Positions 25,226 to 35,602 of a stretch of 64,000 nt of DNA are shown in pieces (position 1 is the first letter of the stretch; each line of letters opens with the position of its first letter). This stretch comes from Aricia agestis (lineage: Eukaryota > Arthropoda > Insecta > Lepidoptera > Lycaenidae), in assembly GCF_905147365.1 (NCBI RefSeq), contig NC_056406.1:7604501-7668500 (forward strand), read 5' to 3'. The notes beneath the pieces were generated by a model. It saw only the letters and a list, made by a program, of their open reading frames with translations, made no database searches and was not told the origin of the DNA. The position numbers and the translations under genes were made by a program.

Positions 25226-25482
25226 TATTTTCCATTATTGATACCGAGCAAAAAGAAGCAAAAAATTACGTTTGTTTTATGGGGCCCCCTTAAATATTTA
25301 TTTTGTTTTTAGTATTTGTTGTTATATCGGCAATAGATATACACAATCTGTAAACATTTCAGAAATCTAGCAATAGTGGTTCTTGAGATACAGCCTGGAG
25401 ACAGACAGACGGACAGACAGACATCGAAGTCTTAGTAATAGGGTCCCGTTATTACCCTTTGGGTACGTAACCCTAAAAAAAA
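25226..25482 (-). mobile_element. GACAGA-family repeat, partial
   Basis: ATTGATACCGAGCAAAAAG, GGGCCCCCTTAAATATTTA, AGACAGACAGACGGACAGAC and GGGTACGTAACCCTAAAAAA are in the family order. Confidence 0.65.
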
Positions 25483-26090
25483 CAATAATTCGTATTCCTA
25501 CTTTTGCTATTGAGTTACTTTTTCATTTTTGAGTTAAGTACAACTAAATCAGTAATTATCTATAGAACGAAAAACATACAGGCTGTGAGGAGATGTTTCA
25601 TACGTTGCCAGGCTTACAGGCCACAGGCCACAGCCCACAGGGCACAGCCATACACCGTACCGGAAATTTCACGTCAACGCGTTACCAAAGCCCTTTATCA
25701 TAGGCATCAAATGAGATGGTGTTTAGCACAAGCCGCACTTGATATATTTTTTGTTCAAATCGGAATTCGTGCCCACAACACTCGCATTGTGCGCGTGCGC
25801 TGCTCGAGCACTTCCAAGAATGATTTCGTCGGAGGAGCGAGAGGGATATACACGAAATTCACGCACGAGAAAGGGAAGGGTGTAGAACATAATTTTTGTT
25901 TTTCTTTTCGTTAATCTTCGGCCACATGTGGCGATTGTTCTGGACCTTATGGTCATTCGCTGTGCCTCGATTTTGTCGTTCGCTTTTTATGTTATGGTTA
26001 CTGAACTTTTGGGGTGCTATTTTAATTGATATGTTTCGTGAATTCCGTTCACACACTCGCATTTACATATTTGGCTGAGCTTTGCTCATT

Positions 26091-26494
26091 TTTAGGGTTC
26101 CGTTACCAAAGGGTACTGAGACTTCGATGTCTGTCCGTCTGTCTGTCTGTCTCCAGGCTGTAACTCAATAACCGCTATAGCTAGACTTCTGAAATTTTCA
26201 CCAATTGTGTATTTCACTATTTCTGTTGCCGCTATTATAACAACAAATACTAAAAACAAAATAAAATATTATTATTTAAGGGGGCTCCCATACAACAAAC
26301 ATAATCAATAATGAAAACTGCTAGGTACTTGAATTTTTTATGTCTTCTTTAATAATTATTATTAATAATAATATTTATATAAAATAAAAAAAGGGTAATG
26401 TTTTTGTATGGGATGTTTCCATACAAAAACATAATTTTTCCTCTTACGGTACGGAACTCTTCGTGCGCGAGTTCGACTCGCACTTGGCCAATTT
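26091..26494 (+). mobile_element. GACAGA-family repeat, near full length
   Basis: From TTAGGGTTCCGTTACCAAAG through TCTGTCCGTCTGTCTGTCTG and ACTAAAAACAAAATAAAAT to TTCGACTCGCACTTGGCCAA. Confidence 0.72.
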
Positions 26495-28246
26495 TATTAT
26501 CTTTTTTGGATGTGTCATGCTTGTTCTTTAAGATCTATAACTATCTACTATAATATATTATGTCCTTATGGCCCATGGGTCTCAATTTGAATTATGACCA
26601 ACCATAATCACGTGATACTCACTTTTTTACCTAACAAAATAATTGTAAACTCTAAAAGTAAGCTTGACTACCTTATACTCGTTTTCTCATCCAATCCCAA
26701 AGTCGGTTGCTCTAAAGTCTAAACGGTAATTATTAATGAATCAATTAATTGAAAAATAAACAAATCCTTAGCACGCTGGTCTATTGAAGATGAAACTTTA
26801 TCTGGCAGCTGGACAAAGCCAAAATGACGTCTTCGACGTATTTAACCTTTTATTAACGAAGTGTGCACTGACTTTACTGTCCTCTTTTTATAGGCACGAG
26901 CTGTTCAAGTGAAGCATGTCGATGAAGTAAAAGATCGATAAATCTTAAATTTCGAATCGGTGCTATGAGTTGATTTTAGCAGCTTTAAATAATGAGAGAC
27001 TTCAAAAGTTTTTTGAAACAATAACTTACATCAGTTAAAATTATTACTCCTAATGATATTTAACAACATAATATTATTCGGTGATAAAAAAATATATTGC
27101 AATTAATAACGTAATTTAATGATTATTATATGACTTTTTATATAGTTACTGGCTATCATTTTATAAGGTTAGTCATTTACATTTTTGGCAAAAGTAATTA
27201 CTTTTGCTTTTAATATTGTTTTAGTATGTACAAAGATATTGTTGAGTATTATGTGTCGTAAATTATTTTGACTACTTTTTGCAATATGAATCTTAATGGT
27301 GTCATAAAATTTGTTTTACAACATACTATTATTTTAAACTTTTTTGATAAGAGTTATGACTAAGTATTTTGCTTATAAAAAAATGGTACCCTTGTTATAA
27401 TGTAACAGTAAATATGTAGTTATTATTATCAATTATCATACAGAACATGCTATAGACACAAAAGCATAATATTTTATCGATAAAGCTGTGGGCATCTCTT
27501 TAACCCTGGAGAGCTACGCTTGAATAAGCTAAATAATCCCGACGCGCCGGGTTTTAAAACTATAAGAATTTCGCAGAAACCGCCACCACGCCACGCTTCG
27601 GTAGGCAAAGACTTAGTACGCCTTTGTTTAATTTTTTTCGCTTATTTTGCCTATCTTTGTTTAATTAGGCTCAAATATTTGCACGTGGGGCCTTCCAGGG
27701 CGGTCGATTAATGGAAAATCGTTTTTACGAGCTGGATAATAGGGTTTAATTTGTGAGGGAGGTCAGTGTCACGCGTAGTTTGGTGCGCGATGCGTTCACG
27801 GTAGCGTCTGTTCAGCTTCGCAAATCTTCGAGCCCAGTGTTGACCCTTCGACAGCGAAGACAAAAGGAAAGTTGTGTTTTCGCGCTAGATCTATGTCTAC
27901 ATAGATCATGAGTACACAGACTCAGCCATATTTTCACAATCACTTGAAGGTAATTAATAAGGAATGTGTTCTGTACATTTTGTAGAGTTCTTGTTGTTTT
28001 TGGAAACTACAATTGCATAATATTTTGTGTCTTTTATTTATCTGACTAATGCTATAGAGTATAGACTATACACATGGGGGGACAGTGGACACACATTTTA
28101 CCACTTTGGAAGAGTCTCTCTCGCAAAATATTCAGGTTAGAAAAAAATGATGTTAGAAACCTCAATATGATTTTTGAAGACCTATCCATAGATATCCCCA
28201 CACGCATTGGTTATATATGATTTTTTTTGTTTCAGTTGTATCTACC
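26495..28246. other. Unassigned DNA with a possible promoter patch near 27770-27850
   Basis: The GC-richer patch 27770-27850 (GGTGCGCGATGCGTTCACGG, GCGTCTGTTCAGCTTCG) and the downstream ACTTGAAG|GTAATTAA at 27948 could be a 5' non-coding exon with its donor. There is no ORF to support a gene, so this is only a suggestion. Confidence 0.2.
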
Positions 28247-28465
28247 TATGTGGACCCCTAAAATTTTTAATATTTTTTCAATTTTTTATCAAAGTCTTTA
28301 CGCGGTTCACAGACTACATCTACTTCCCAAGTGTCAATAGTATAGCTCTTATAGTTTCGGAGAAAAGTGGCTGTGACATACGGACGGATAGACGGACAGA
28401 CAGACAGACATGACGAATCTATAAGGGTTCCGTTTTTTGCATTTTGGCTACGGAACCCCAAAAAA
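28247..28465 (-). mobile_element. Dispersed repeat ending GGCTACGGAACCCCAAAA
   Basis: Contains TAGTTTCGGAGAAAAGTGGC, GACGGACAGACAGACAGACA and GAATCTATAAGGGTTCCG. It is related at the ends to the GACAGA family, but its body is different. Confidence 0.5.
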
Positions 28466-28599
28466 AATACATACTATGTATAGTTGAACTAGGGAGCTAA
28501 CCAATTTAAAAATTAATTACATTTAAAAGTTCAAGTCGAAAGCTCAAAGTACATACATGATACATTATATTATGTATATTAAGTATTTTGATTTAAATC

Positions 28600-28765
28600 G
28601 GAAGCTGTATTATGTATAATATACATACTCTTCATGCCCAAACCGCTGAACCAATTTTGCTGGGTATGGAGAGTCTCGAGAAATCACAAAGGATACTTTT
28701 ATCATCGAAAAATGTATGGTCCAAAAAACTAATTTTGGCGCAACGGAGTTGCAGGCGTCATCTAG
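28600..28765 (+). mobile_element. Helitron-like fragment ending CTAG
   Basis: AACCGCTGAACCAATTTTGC, AAGGATACTTTTATCATCG and GGAGTTGCAGGCGTCATCTA then G. The body matches 44351-44572 in reverse; the 5' end is shortened. Confidence 0.6.
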
Positions 28766-29023
28766 TCTATATTTTATTTCAATTTATTCTGATTTACAAG
28801 TAAACAAAGATAGACACCAAATAAATCACTTTGAAACCTGCAGCATTATACCTTGAAATTAATTGAAACGAAGTATATCGGCAGACGTAACGTAATAGAC
28901 GGACGGTATCAAAACAACTTTTAAACGTATGTGATGTTTACTAACGAACCTAGTTTGTTTTAGTTTTTCTGGTACAAGTACGGTCTGAGTTTCCAAAATA
29001 CGTCTAAAATTTAAAACAATACT

Positions 29024-29207
29024 TCCATGTTACAAATGCGAAAGTGTGTCTGGCCTGTCTTTTACCTCTTCCCATCCAAACCGCTAAACCGATTTTGCTG
29101 AAATTTGGTTTAAAGAATGAGGATACTTTGAGTCCTGAGAAAGGACATAGGATATACTTTATATCCCCGGAAAATGTTGGTACAATGGTGTTGTGGGTAA
29201 CATCTAG
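29024..29207 (+). mobile_element. Helitron-like fragment ending CTAG
   Basis: ACAAATGCGAAAGTGTGTCT, CCGCTAAACCGATTTTGCTG, AAAGGACATAGGATATACTT and GGGTAACATCTAG. The T follows the terminus as expected. Confidence 0.62.
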
Positions 29208-29300
29208 TATTTCATAAAACCACAGAATATAAATATTAGTACAAGTAATAAAACGTTAAAAATTTTGGTAGGTACATTTAGTTTCGGTACTCTCTTAAAA

Positions 29301-29438
29301 ATATTCAAAATATTCTGAAGTATTTAATTGGGATTCACTTAAAAAGTTTTAAAACTGAAACCTTTAAAATATTCAAAATTTTCTGAAGTATTTAATTGGG
29401 ATTCACTTAAAAAGTTTTAAAACTGAAACCTTTAAAAT
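29301..29438. repeat. Tandem duplication, two copies of a 68-bp unit
   Basis: The unit starts ATTCAAAATATTCTGAAGTA and ends AACTGAAACCTTTAAAAT. The second copy differs by a single base near its start (ATATT versus TTTTC region), which points to a recent duplication. Confidence 0.85.
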
Positions 29439-29973
29439 AAAAAATGCTAAAATTTTGTAGAGTTTTATGAAGACGTACACGTTTATAGGAGAGAGTAGTA
29501 AGTACTATTAGAGACGTTGATTTCTAGGCAGATAGCGGACCTAAGTAATTTGGTTGCGTTAAGTCAAACTCATCAGACCGATCACAGCTAACATTGAATT
29601 GACATAAGCCGACCAAATGACGTAGGCACGTCAACTGCCTAGGAATCAACTTCCTCGATGGTCAACACAGAATACGTCATATTAGTTGTACCAATCGATG
29701 GTACATGGAAGTTAAAGAAAGTTTTTGACTTATTTTTATGTTCTTAGAATATTTTTTATAATTATCATTCAAGCAATCTCGATTAAATTAAAAAGATTTT
29801 ATTTAGACATAAAATTTATTATGTTTTATGTAATAATTTTTGTGACTAAAACTTGCCAAAAAGTTAGAGATAAAGGGTGTTACTAGAAAAGATTTAAACA
29901 CCTGTTGAACAGTTGATTAGAGAAAAATTCAGTACAAAATGGTCTCAAAATAACTGTTCAATAGATGTTTAAT

Positions 29974-30780
29974 CTTTTTTTTTTTATGAAATAAGGGGGC
30001 AAACGAGCAAACGGGTCACCTGATGGAAAGCAACTTCCATCGCCCATGGACACTCGCAGCATCAGAAGAGCTGCATGTGCGTTGCCGGCCTTTTAAGAGG
30101 ATACAACAGGGGCTAGAGAAATGAAAAAAAAGTACGTGTAATATCTATAGCTGTCTCCCTTACCTCAAGGCTATACCGCAGAACGCGATAGAGACAACTG
30201 CAGAAAATCCAGAAAATCAACGATTCGTTGTCCCCTGATTCCTTCTCCAAAACTTAACCGATTTAAGTACTTTTTTCATTAAAGATTAAAAAAAGGCTTG
30301 AGCTGTGTTCCTATGTTTTGCTTTTTTTTATAATCTAGCCAAATCTGTTTTCTGGACGTTTGAACACAGTGAAAATCTGGCCATTTTTTTGGGTTTTTGA
30401 ACGTTCATATCTTATTTAATAATTAAATTATGAAAAAAAAGAAAACATAGGGACATTGTATTAGTGGCCGTAGATATTCAGGAAAAAAATTATAACTCTA
30501 CTAGCATTATCCAGGGAGGAAACAGGGGACAACGTTTGTATGGAAAAAAGGGCGGTGTGGAATCCTCTTAAGAGGGAATAGGGTAATAGGGGAGGGTAGG
30601 GAAGGGAAGGGAATAGGGGAGGGTAAGAAAGGGAATAGGGTAGGGGATTGGGCCTCCGGTAAACTCACTCACTCGGCGAAACACAGCGCAAGCGCTGTTT
30701 CACGCCGGTTTTCTGTGAGAACGTGGTATTTATCCGGTCGAGCCGGCCCATTCGTGCCGAAGCATGGCTCTCCCACGTAT
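29974..30780 (-). mobile_element. SINE-like repeat (CGCTGTTTCACGCC family) split by a 471-bp insertion
   Basis: The left part (29974-30096) and right part (30568-30780) join exactly at the sequence GGCCTTTTAAGAGGGAATAG found uninterrupted in the other copies. The insert is described at 30097. Confidence 0.85.
30097..30567. mobile_element. TTAA-flanked terminal-inverted-repeat element, 471 bp (piggyBac-like target)
   Basis: TTAA is present on both sides (30093-30096, 30568-30571) but only once in the uninterrupted SINE copies, so it is the target duplication. The ends GAGGATACAACAGG and CGGTGTGGAATCCTC are imperfect inverted repeats (about 12 of 16). TTAA duplication is typical of piggyBac-class elements, though the ends do not start with the usual CCC. 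A second copy is at 53535-53854. No transposase is encoded. Confidence 0.75.
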
Positions 30781-31010
30781 AAAACGTCTTTTGTGGTCAG
30801 ACCGTTTATCTCTACATTTTCTAAAAGTAATTTTAGATATTTATAATTTTTCTTCTTTAAGTACATCCCTCGCGTGCCTTCTAGTTTAAATCTAAAGTAC
30901 TATGGAGTAATTATTTTTATAATCTTATGGAGTTTTGTAACAAAATACACAAGATCTTATCGAGTTTCAAAGGACTTAGATTCTAAAATATAATAATATT
31001 ACTAGATGTT

Positions 31011-31160
31011 CCGGCAAATGTTGTTTTGCCATATAAAGTATTTCGCCCTTATTATTATTTTAATATTGAAGTGCCTAAATAAGTATGTCACCATGGCAAC
31101 GTCCATCGCTATCCCGTCGCACAAACAATAGTCGCCGTCAGTCTCGAGTTGTAAAAATTT
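31011..31160 (-). mobile_element. Helitron-like fragment (copy of 22997-23170)
   Basis: CTAG then ATGTTCCGGCAAATGTTGTT, TTGCCATATAAAGTATTTCG and CAACGTCCATCGCTATCCCG. It runs directly into a GACAGA-family fragment. Confidence 0.6.
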
Positions 31161-31366
31161 AAGCAAAAAGCAAAAAGGGGCAAAAAGTCACGTTTGTTTA
31201 TACCCTTAAATATATTTTTATTTTGTAAGTACATATCTGTTGTTAATTGTTATAAATAAAACACAATCTGTAAAAATTTTAGAAGTCTTGCTATCACGGT
31301 TTTTAATATACAGCGTGGAGACAGACCGTCCGGGTCCCGTTTTTACCCTTTACGGAACCCTAAAAA
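31161..31366 (-). mobile_element. GACAGA-family repeat, partial
   Basis: AAGGGGCAAAAAGTCACG, CACAATCTGTAAAAATTTTA and TACGGAACCCTAAAAATT; the GACAGA run is almost lost. Confidence 0.55.
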
Positions 31367-31771
31367 TTAAGTAGCAGAACAGAGGAAGCGTAGAATTTAT
31401 GAATCTGTACGCTGCTATGATATTGCTTGTTATACGAACAATTTGAATTTATAGTTGATATAATCTGTGACAGTGGCGCCTTTTCTCAGCGTTTGGTATT
31501 CTTAATGTTCATGACTTTAGATGCTATCCACAGTTATCGAATTATACACCCGAATACTTCACATAGCGTAGATTATATCGTAAGAATTGTGTAATAAATA
31601 TAAGACATTATTTATTTCATACGAAAAACTTGTCTACGGACTCAGAATAGATAAATAGTACAAGTATACGGGATACTTTTCTTAAAATTTTTATCACTTT
31701 ACTGTACCCTACAGACTTATACTAATATGAACGTCACACGGTGAAGATAATAATTTAATAACTCCCACACC

Positions 31772-31915
31772 GGTTTCGGTGACAGTGGCCGGTTTCTTAC
31801 GCAGGAGTAATTTTATAGTGTCCAAGTGTGTGCGCAGTACACAAGAGCACTCTCTATTCCTTTTATTCTTATAACCCAGTGGGACAGAAGACCGACACAA
31901 CTGGCGAGAGATTAA
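31772..31915 (-). mobile_element. tRNA-derived SINE, tail fragment
   Basis: GGTTTCGGTGACAGTGGCCG, ACGCAGGAGTAATTTTATAG, CCAAGTGTGTGCGCAGTACA and ACTGGCGAGAGATTA match the body of the SINE at 53174-53531. The tRNA-like head is absent. Confidence 0.65.
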
Positions 31916-32492
31916 CGGTGAAGATACTATCTAATGTATCTGAATATAATATATACCTTAACATATTTCCTGTGAAAATACGTAATATGAAAATATCTTA
32001 TATTATTTCACTTTCGCTGTGCGTGATCCATCCGTGTATGAATCATCACTGATCACTGATCAGTGATGGTTTATACAAAATATGTATGGCAAGAGATATT
32101 TCAAGATAATAGTATCTTCTCCGTGTGTAACGCGCTTTATGACAAAAATTCTGTTAAAAACATAATCTTATAAGAATATGGGTGTTTACCTCGGCCAACA
32201 TCATATTATTATGAGTTCAGTGATCAGTCACAATAAAATAAAAAGATATCTATAATATTCAAGTAATGCTGGCGCTGCCAGCCTTTTGGATCTCTATGTT
32301 ACCCGCGGCCCCCGAATTGGAGGTTAATTACTAAAATTTTATTGAATATTGATTAAGTAAATAATACTTAAGTACAAATAATTAATGTGATAATTTTATG
32401 TATTAATTATTAATAACATTATTTTATAACGCGAAATATGGAGCATCATGTGACCTCGGCTAATTTATGTTGTAAACTAGTAAATTATAATA

Positions 32493-32984
32493 TCTATATA
32501 TTAATACGTGAGCCAAAAACTTTGTATCCCTTTTGACGAAAAATGAGGAAACGTAGGTGAATGAAATTTTGCACAGTTATAGTTTAAATATGGTGAAGGA
32601 GTGCATCGAGCTAATATTATCTTGAAATTATGCTTTTATCATACATTTTTGTAACAAATAAAACATTACACACACTACAACACACAGACTAGGAAAAATG
32701 ACAGATTTTTGAGTGACAAGCCTATACATATACGAATTACCTATACTCTTTTATTTATGGTTGAAGTCAGCAAGGTGACAAATTGAAAATGGATTATAGT
32801 TTTTTTCATTGAATCTTAGATACTATTAGACAATGCTAACACGGCCAGTCTGAGATCAGCTGAGTCCCCCAGATAAGAGTTTTAAAAAATATATGATAAA
32901 GTCAATATTTTTTACAAAATATATGTAGTAGTCCTAATGTTGTTGAAACTAAGGTCGAATTTCGACTATTGGGCGATCTCTAGT
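32493..32984 (+). mobile_element. Helitron-like element, full length (492 bp)
   Basis: Starts TCTATATATTAATACGTGAG and ends with the hairpin GTCGAATTTCGAC, then TATTGGGCGATCTCTAG. It is preceded by A and followed by T. The reverse-strand copy 50432-50915 shares both ends. No Rep/helicase ORF is present, so it is non-autonomous. Confidence 0.75.
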
Positions 32985-35500
32985 TATTATAAATATATGA
33001 ACATATACCTTATTAGGGTCTTAAAATATAGTAAGTTTACATTATAAAATGGATCATTCTATTTGCCATAAAGGAAGATAAAATTAGACGGCAATTTTTT
33101 AAAATATTAGAATTCGAAGCCCAAATATATTAAAAATATATACAAAATATATATTAACTATATATACATATTTATAAATTGAAAACCCGCTCAAAAACAT
33201 TTTCAAAAAAAACCGACGGAATTGTAAAAACTTTTATTTCTCCTTCGTACTCTACAGTCTCTACATTAAGTTTTAGCGTTAAATTTTTGGGAACGGTCTT
33301 GAAAATAAAACGCTAATAGTCGCACTTGGAGACCAATATTAATTACTTAACTGTAATTAAATCGATAGTTTGACAAATAACGTCAATTTTTATGTAGAAA
33401 TCTTCAAATTTCGTCTCTGAGTACGGCAGTTAAACTGAGTGAAGTAAGAAGGAGAGCCAACATAATGATCATCTATACTCTATAGGGTACCTAAACCTAC
33501 TCGGAAAAGATTTTTATGGAGCTTTAAGCCATGGCTCATAAATCATAATAAAAAAAATGTATTGGCTGGTAGATTGAGGCCAAAAAAGTGTGGCCAGAAA
33601 TGGGTCTTATCAGTCGGGACTCGGGATAATTGTACTGAACTGACATTTCAAGTAGGTATGAATTATGATATCAACATTTTTAAGAAGATTTCTTTTCCAT
33701 TTTTCATGATTAATCAAAACGTTCTGTCGTGAGCAGTGTTTATAAATTTTTAAATAACAGCGTACCTTTACAAATTGCATACATAAGCACCGGCTATATT
33801 TTCCACTCATAAACAAATAAACAATGAACTTGAACTTGTTCTGCAACATGTTTCTTTATTAGTTTTGTCTCTGCATTACAATTTTAATGAACAATTAACA
33901 ATATTAGGGGAATATTTAATGTGGTTCGCAAGAGCAATAAAATTTTAGTAAGGACACTGATTACTGATAGCCTTTTTGTTTTTTTAATCTCGACGAATTT
34001 CATAGTGACGACAACGTCCAGACATCATCGGGTAGAGTACACAAAATGAACATTCAAAAACATTTTCAAAAAATAAAAAAAATAAAATCTTTTTGAAAAT
34101 ATAGATTTTACCTCGAGCTTAACGGTCTGCATTCCGGCTACATTCGGTAAAATTGTATTCTATTTGAAAGTCGAACATGTAGTTCGATGCATGCGTTAAA
34201 CTACTTTAACATGCCAATGTTTTTAATTGCCACACCACCACAGTCCAAAACTGTTATTGCATCCACCACACTTACCTATCATAAAAAAAATTAAACCGCT
34301 AACATAGTACACGATAAAAATAATTTAAAAAACACACACTCACTAAAGTCACTGTCCACTGTAATATAATACTATCGCGTTCTCTATAGGGCTAAAGTGT
34401 GTACGAAAACGTTTTGTGAGGGGATCCGGTTCTTAATTTTCGTCCCGATAATACCCGCGTGTAGAAATTAAAAAAAGTCTCGGTAAACAATCGGTGTGCC
34501 AACAAAGCAGTGCTTCGTAGCTATCCGAAGCTATACTGAAATTCTAAACCCCGACTTCGGTGTCCATGTCCAGCACCCCCCATTACTAAATTTCTCTGCG
34601 GATCAGAAACGTCGCAAGTAGCGCGATCACTCGAAACGATCTCTACCTTGCTGGTGCGATGTAAGGGTGCAACTCCACTGAACGTTTCGTCGACATGAGG
34701 CCCTCGCAGAAGTGTCTATCTCGCTACAAGGCTATGAGAACGTATAATTTAGAGACGGTGTTGAGAGATCACCGATTCGACTATAGTCGTCTCTTTTCCT
34801 CCTATAGAGGAGGTGTCCCTTTATTTCGCGCTGCAATGTCTGACTGCTCATTTTTTGCTATTCAGTATTATATTATTTCGTGAATTAGATTGTAGTGGTG
34901 TCGTATTTTAGCTCTAAGAAGGTACCTGTAACCTGTCGTTTCAGTGGGACGCTCGGTAGGCGGATTTTAGTGTTGCTCACAAAAGCGACACCTGCTAAAA
35001 TTATATTATAATAAATTATTATATTATTAATTTACATAATAGGTACCCACTTTTATGTTATAACTTAAAATAATAATTTATGTTCAGTACTTACAGTTCA
35101 GTTTGTGTGTATAAGTTGGTACTACTAATATATATTCTGTGGTATAAGCTGATGTTTATTTTTTTCATTATTTAACATTGGCGAAACAACTCAAGCAAAT
35201 AATTTTCTAAGCTCCTATTTTTTTTAGAAAAACGTTGATCTTATGAGTATAATGGTCAACAACAAAAATAATATTTTGAACACTCGTAAGTCGTAATACT
35301 CAATAGTCAAAACATAATTTTAATAATCAGTTTGATAATAATAGAAAGAAATAATATACAATTTCTAAAACACATTTTAGTACTTACTCATACTCTACTA
35401 TACTCTACATTATTATCATTATTATGTGTCGTTTGTGTCTTGCAAGATCACTTACACGAGAGGAAAAAAAAAACAAGAGAACTATAAAAACTATAATTTA
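32985..35500. other. Unassigned DNA downstream of EPT1
   Basis: A GC-richer patch at 34480-34760 (ACCCCGACTTCGGTGTCCAT, CTTGCTGGTGCGATGTAAGG) lacks a convincing exon. A lone right end of the TGCCGCACTC MITE lies near 33412. No transcription unit was recognised. Confidence 0.4.
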
Positions 35501-35527
35501 ATTATACAAAACATAGTTTTTAATTAA

Positions 35528-35533
35528 TTTATT
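35528..35533 (-). promoter_or_regulatory. Probable EPT1 polyadenylation signal AATAAA
   Basis: The minus strand reads AATAAA only three bases after the EPT1 stop codon. A T-rich tract with TTCTCTTGTTT (about 35460-35480) lies downstream and could serve as the cleavage-stimulating element. If used, the 3' UTR would be only a few tens of bases long. In AT-rich DNA such hexamers are common, so this is plausible rather than proven. Confidence 0.4.
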
Positions 35534-35536
35534 ACT

Positions 35537-35602
35537 TTATTTTCTTTTCTCTTTCGGCACGATGAAACATTTCACACCAAAGTGGTCGCACATTTGACGC
35601 AC
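35537..35602 (-). CDS. EPT1: EPT1 exon 9 (C-terminus, stop TAA)
   Basis: Twenty-one codons plus TAA, after the acceptor TTTATTTGCAG. It encodes VRQMCDHFGVKCFIVPKEKR and a final K, and joins exon 8 to read HYGVCVVRQM, parallel to HYGVRVVKQL in vertebrates. The frame stops shortly after the last hydrophobic stretch, in a basic tail. Vertebrate EPT1 continues with a TGA-encoded selenocysteine; no such codon is present here. Confidence 0.9.
   Translation of the reverse strand: MRQMCDHFGVKCFIVPKEKRK

Noticed and set aside
25504..25914. 136-codon plus-strand ORF, the longest in the window
   Set aside because: It contains a run of CAGGCCACAGGCCACAGCCC low-complexity repeats and no family-like domain; the opposite strand is equally open.
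34695..34883. Possible exon MRPSQKCLSRYKAMRTYNLE...
   Set aside because: No splice sites, no recognisable domain and no neighbouring exons.
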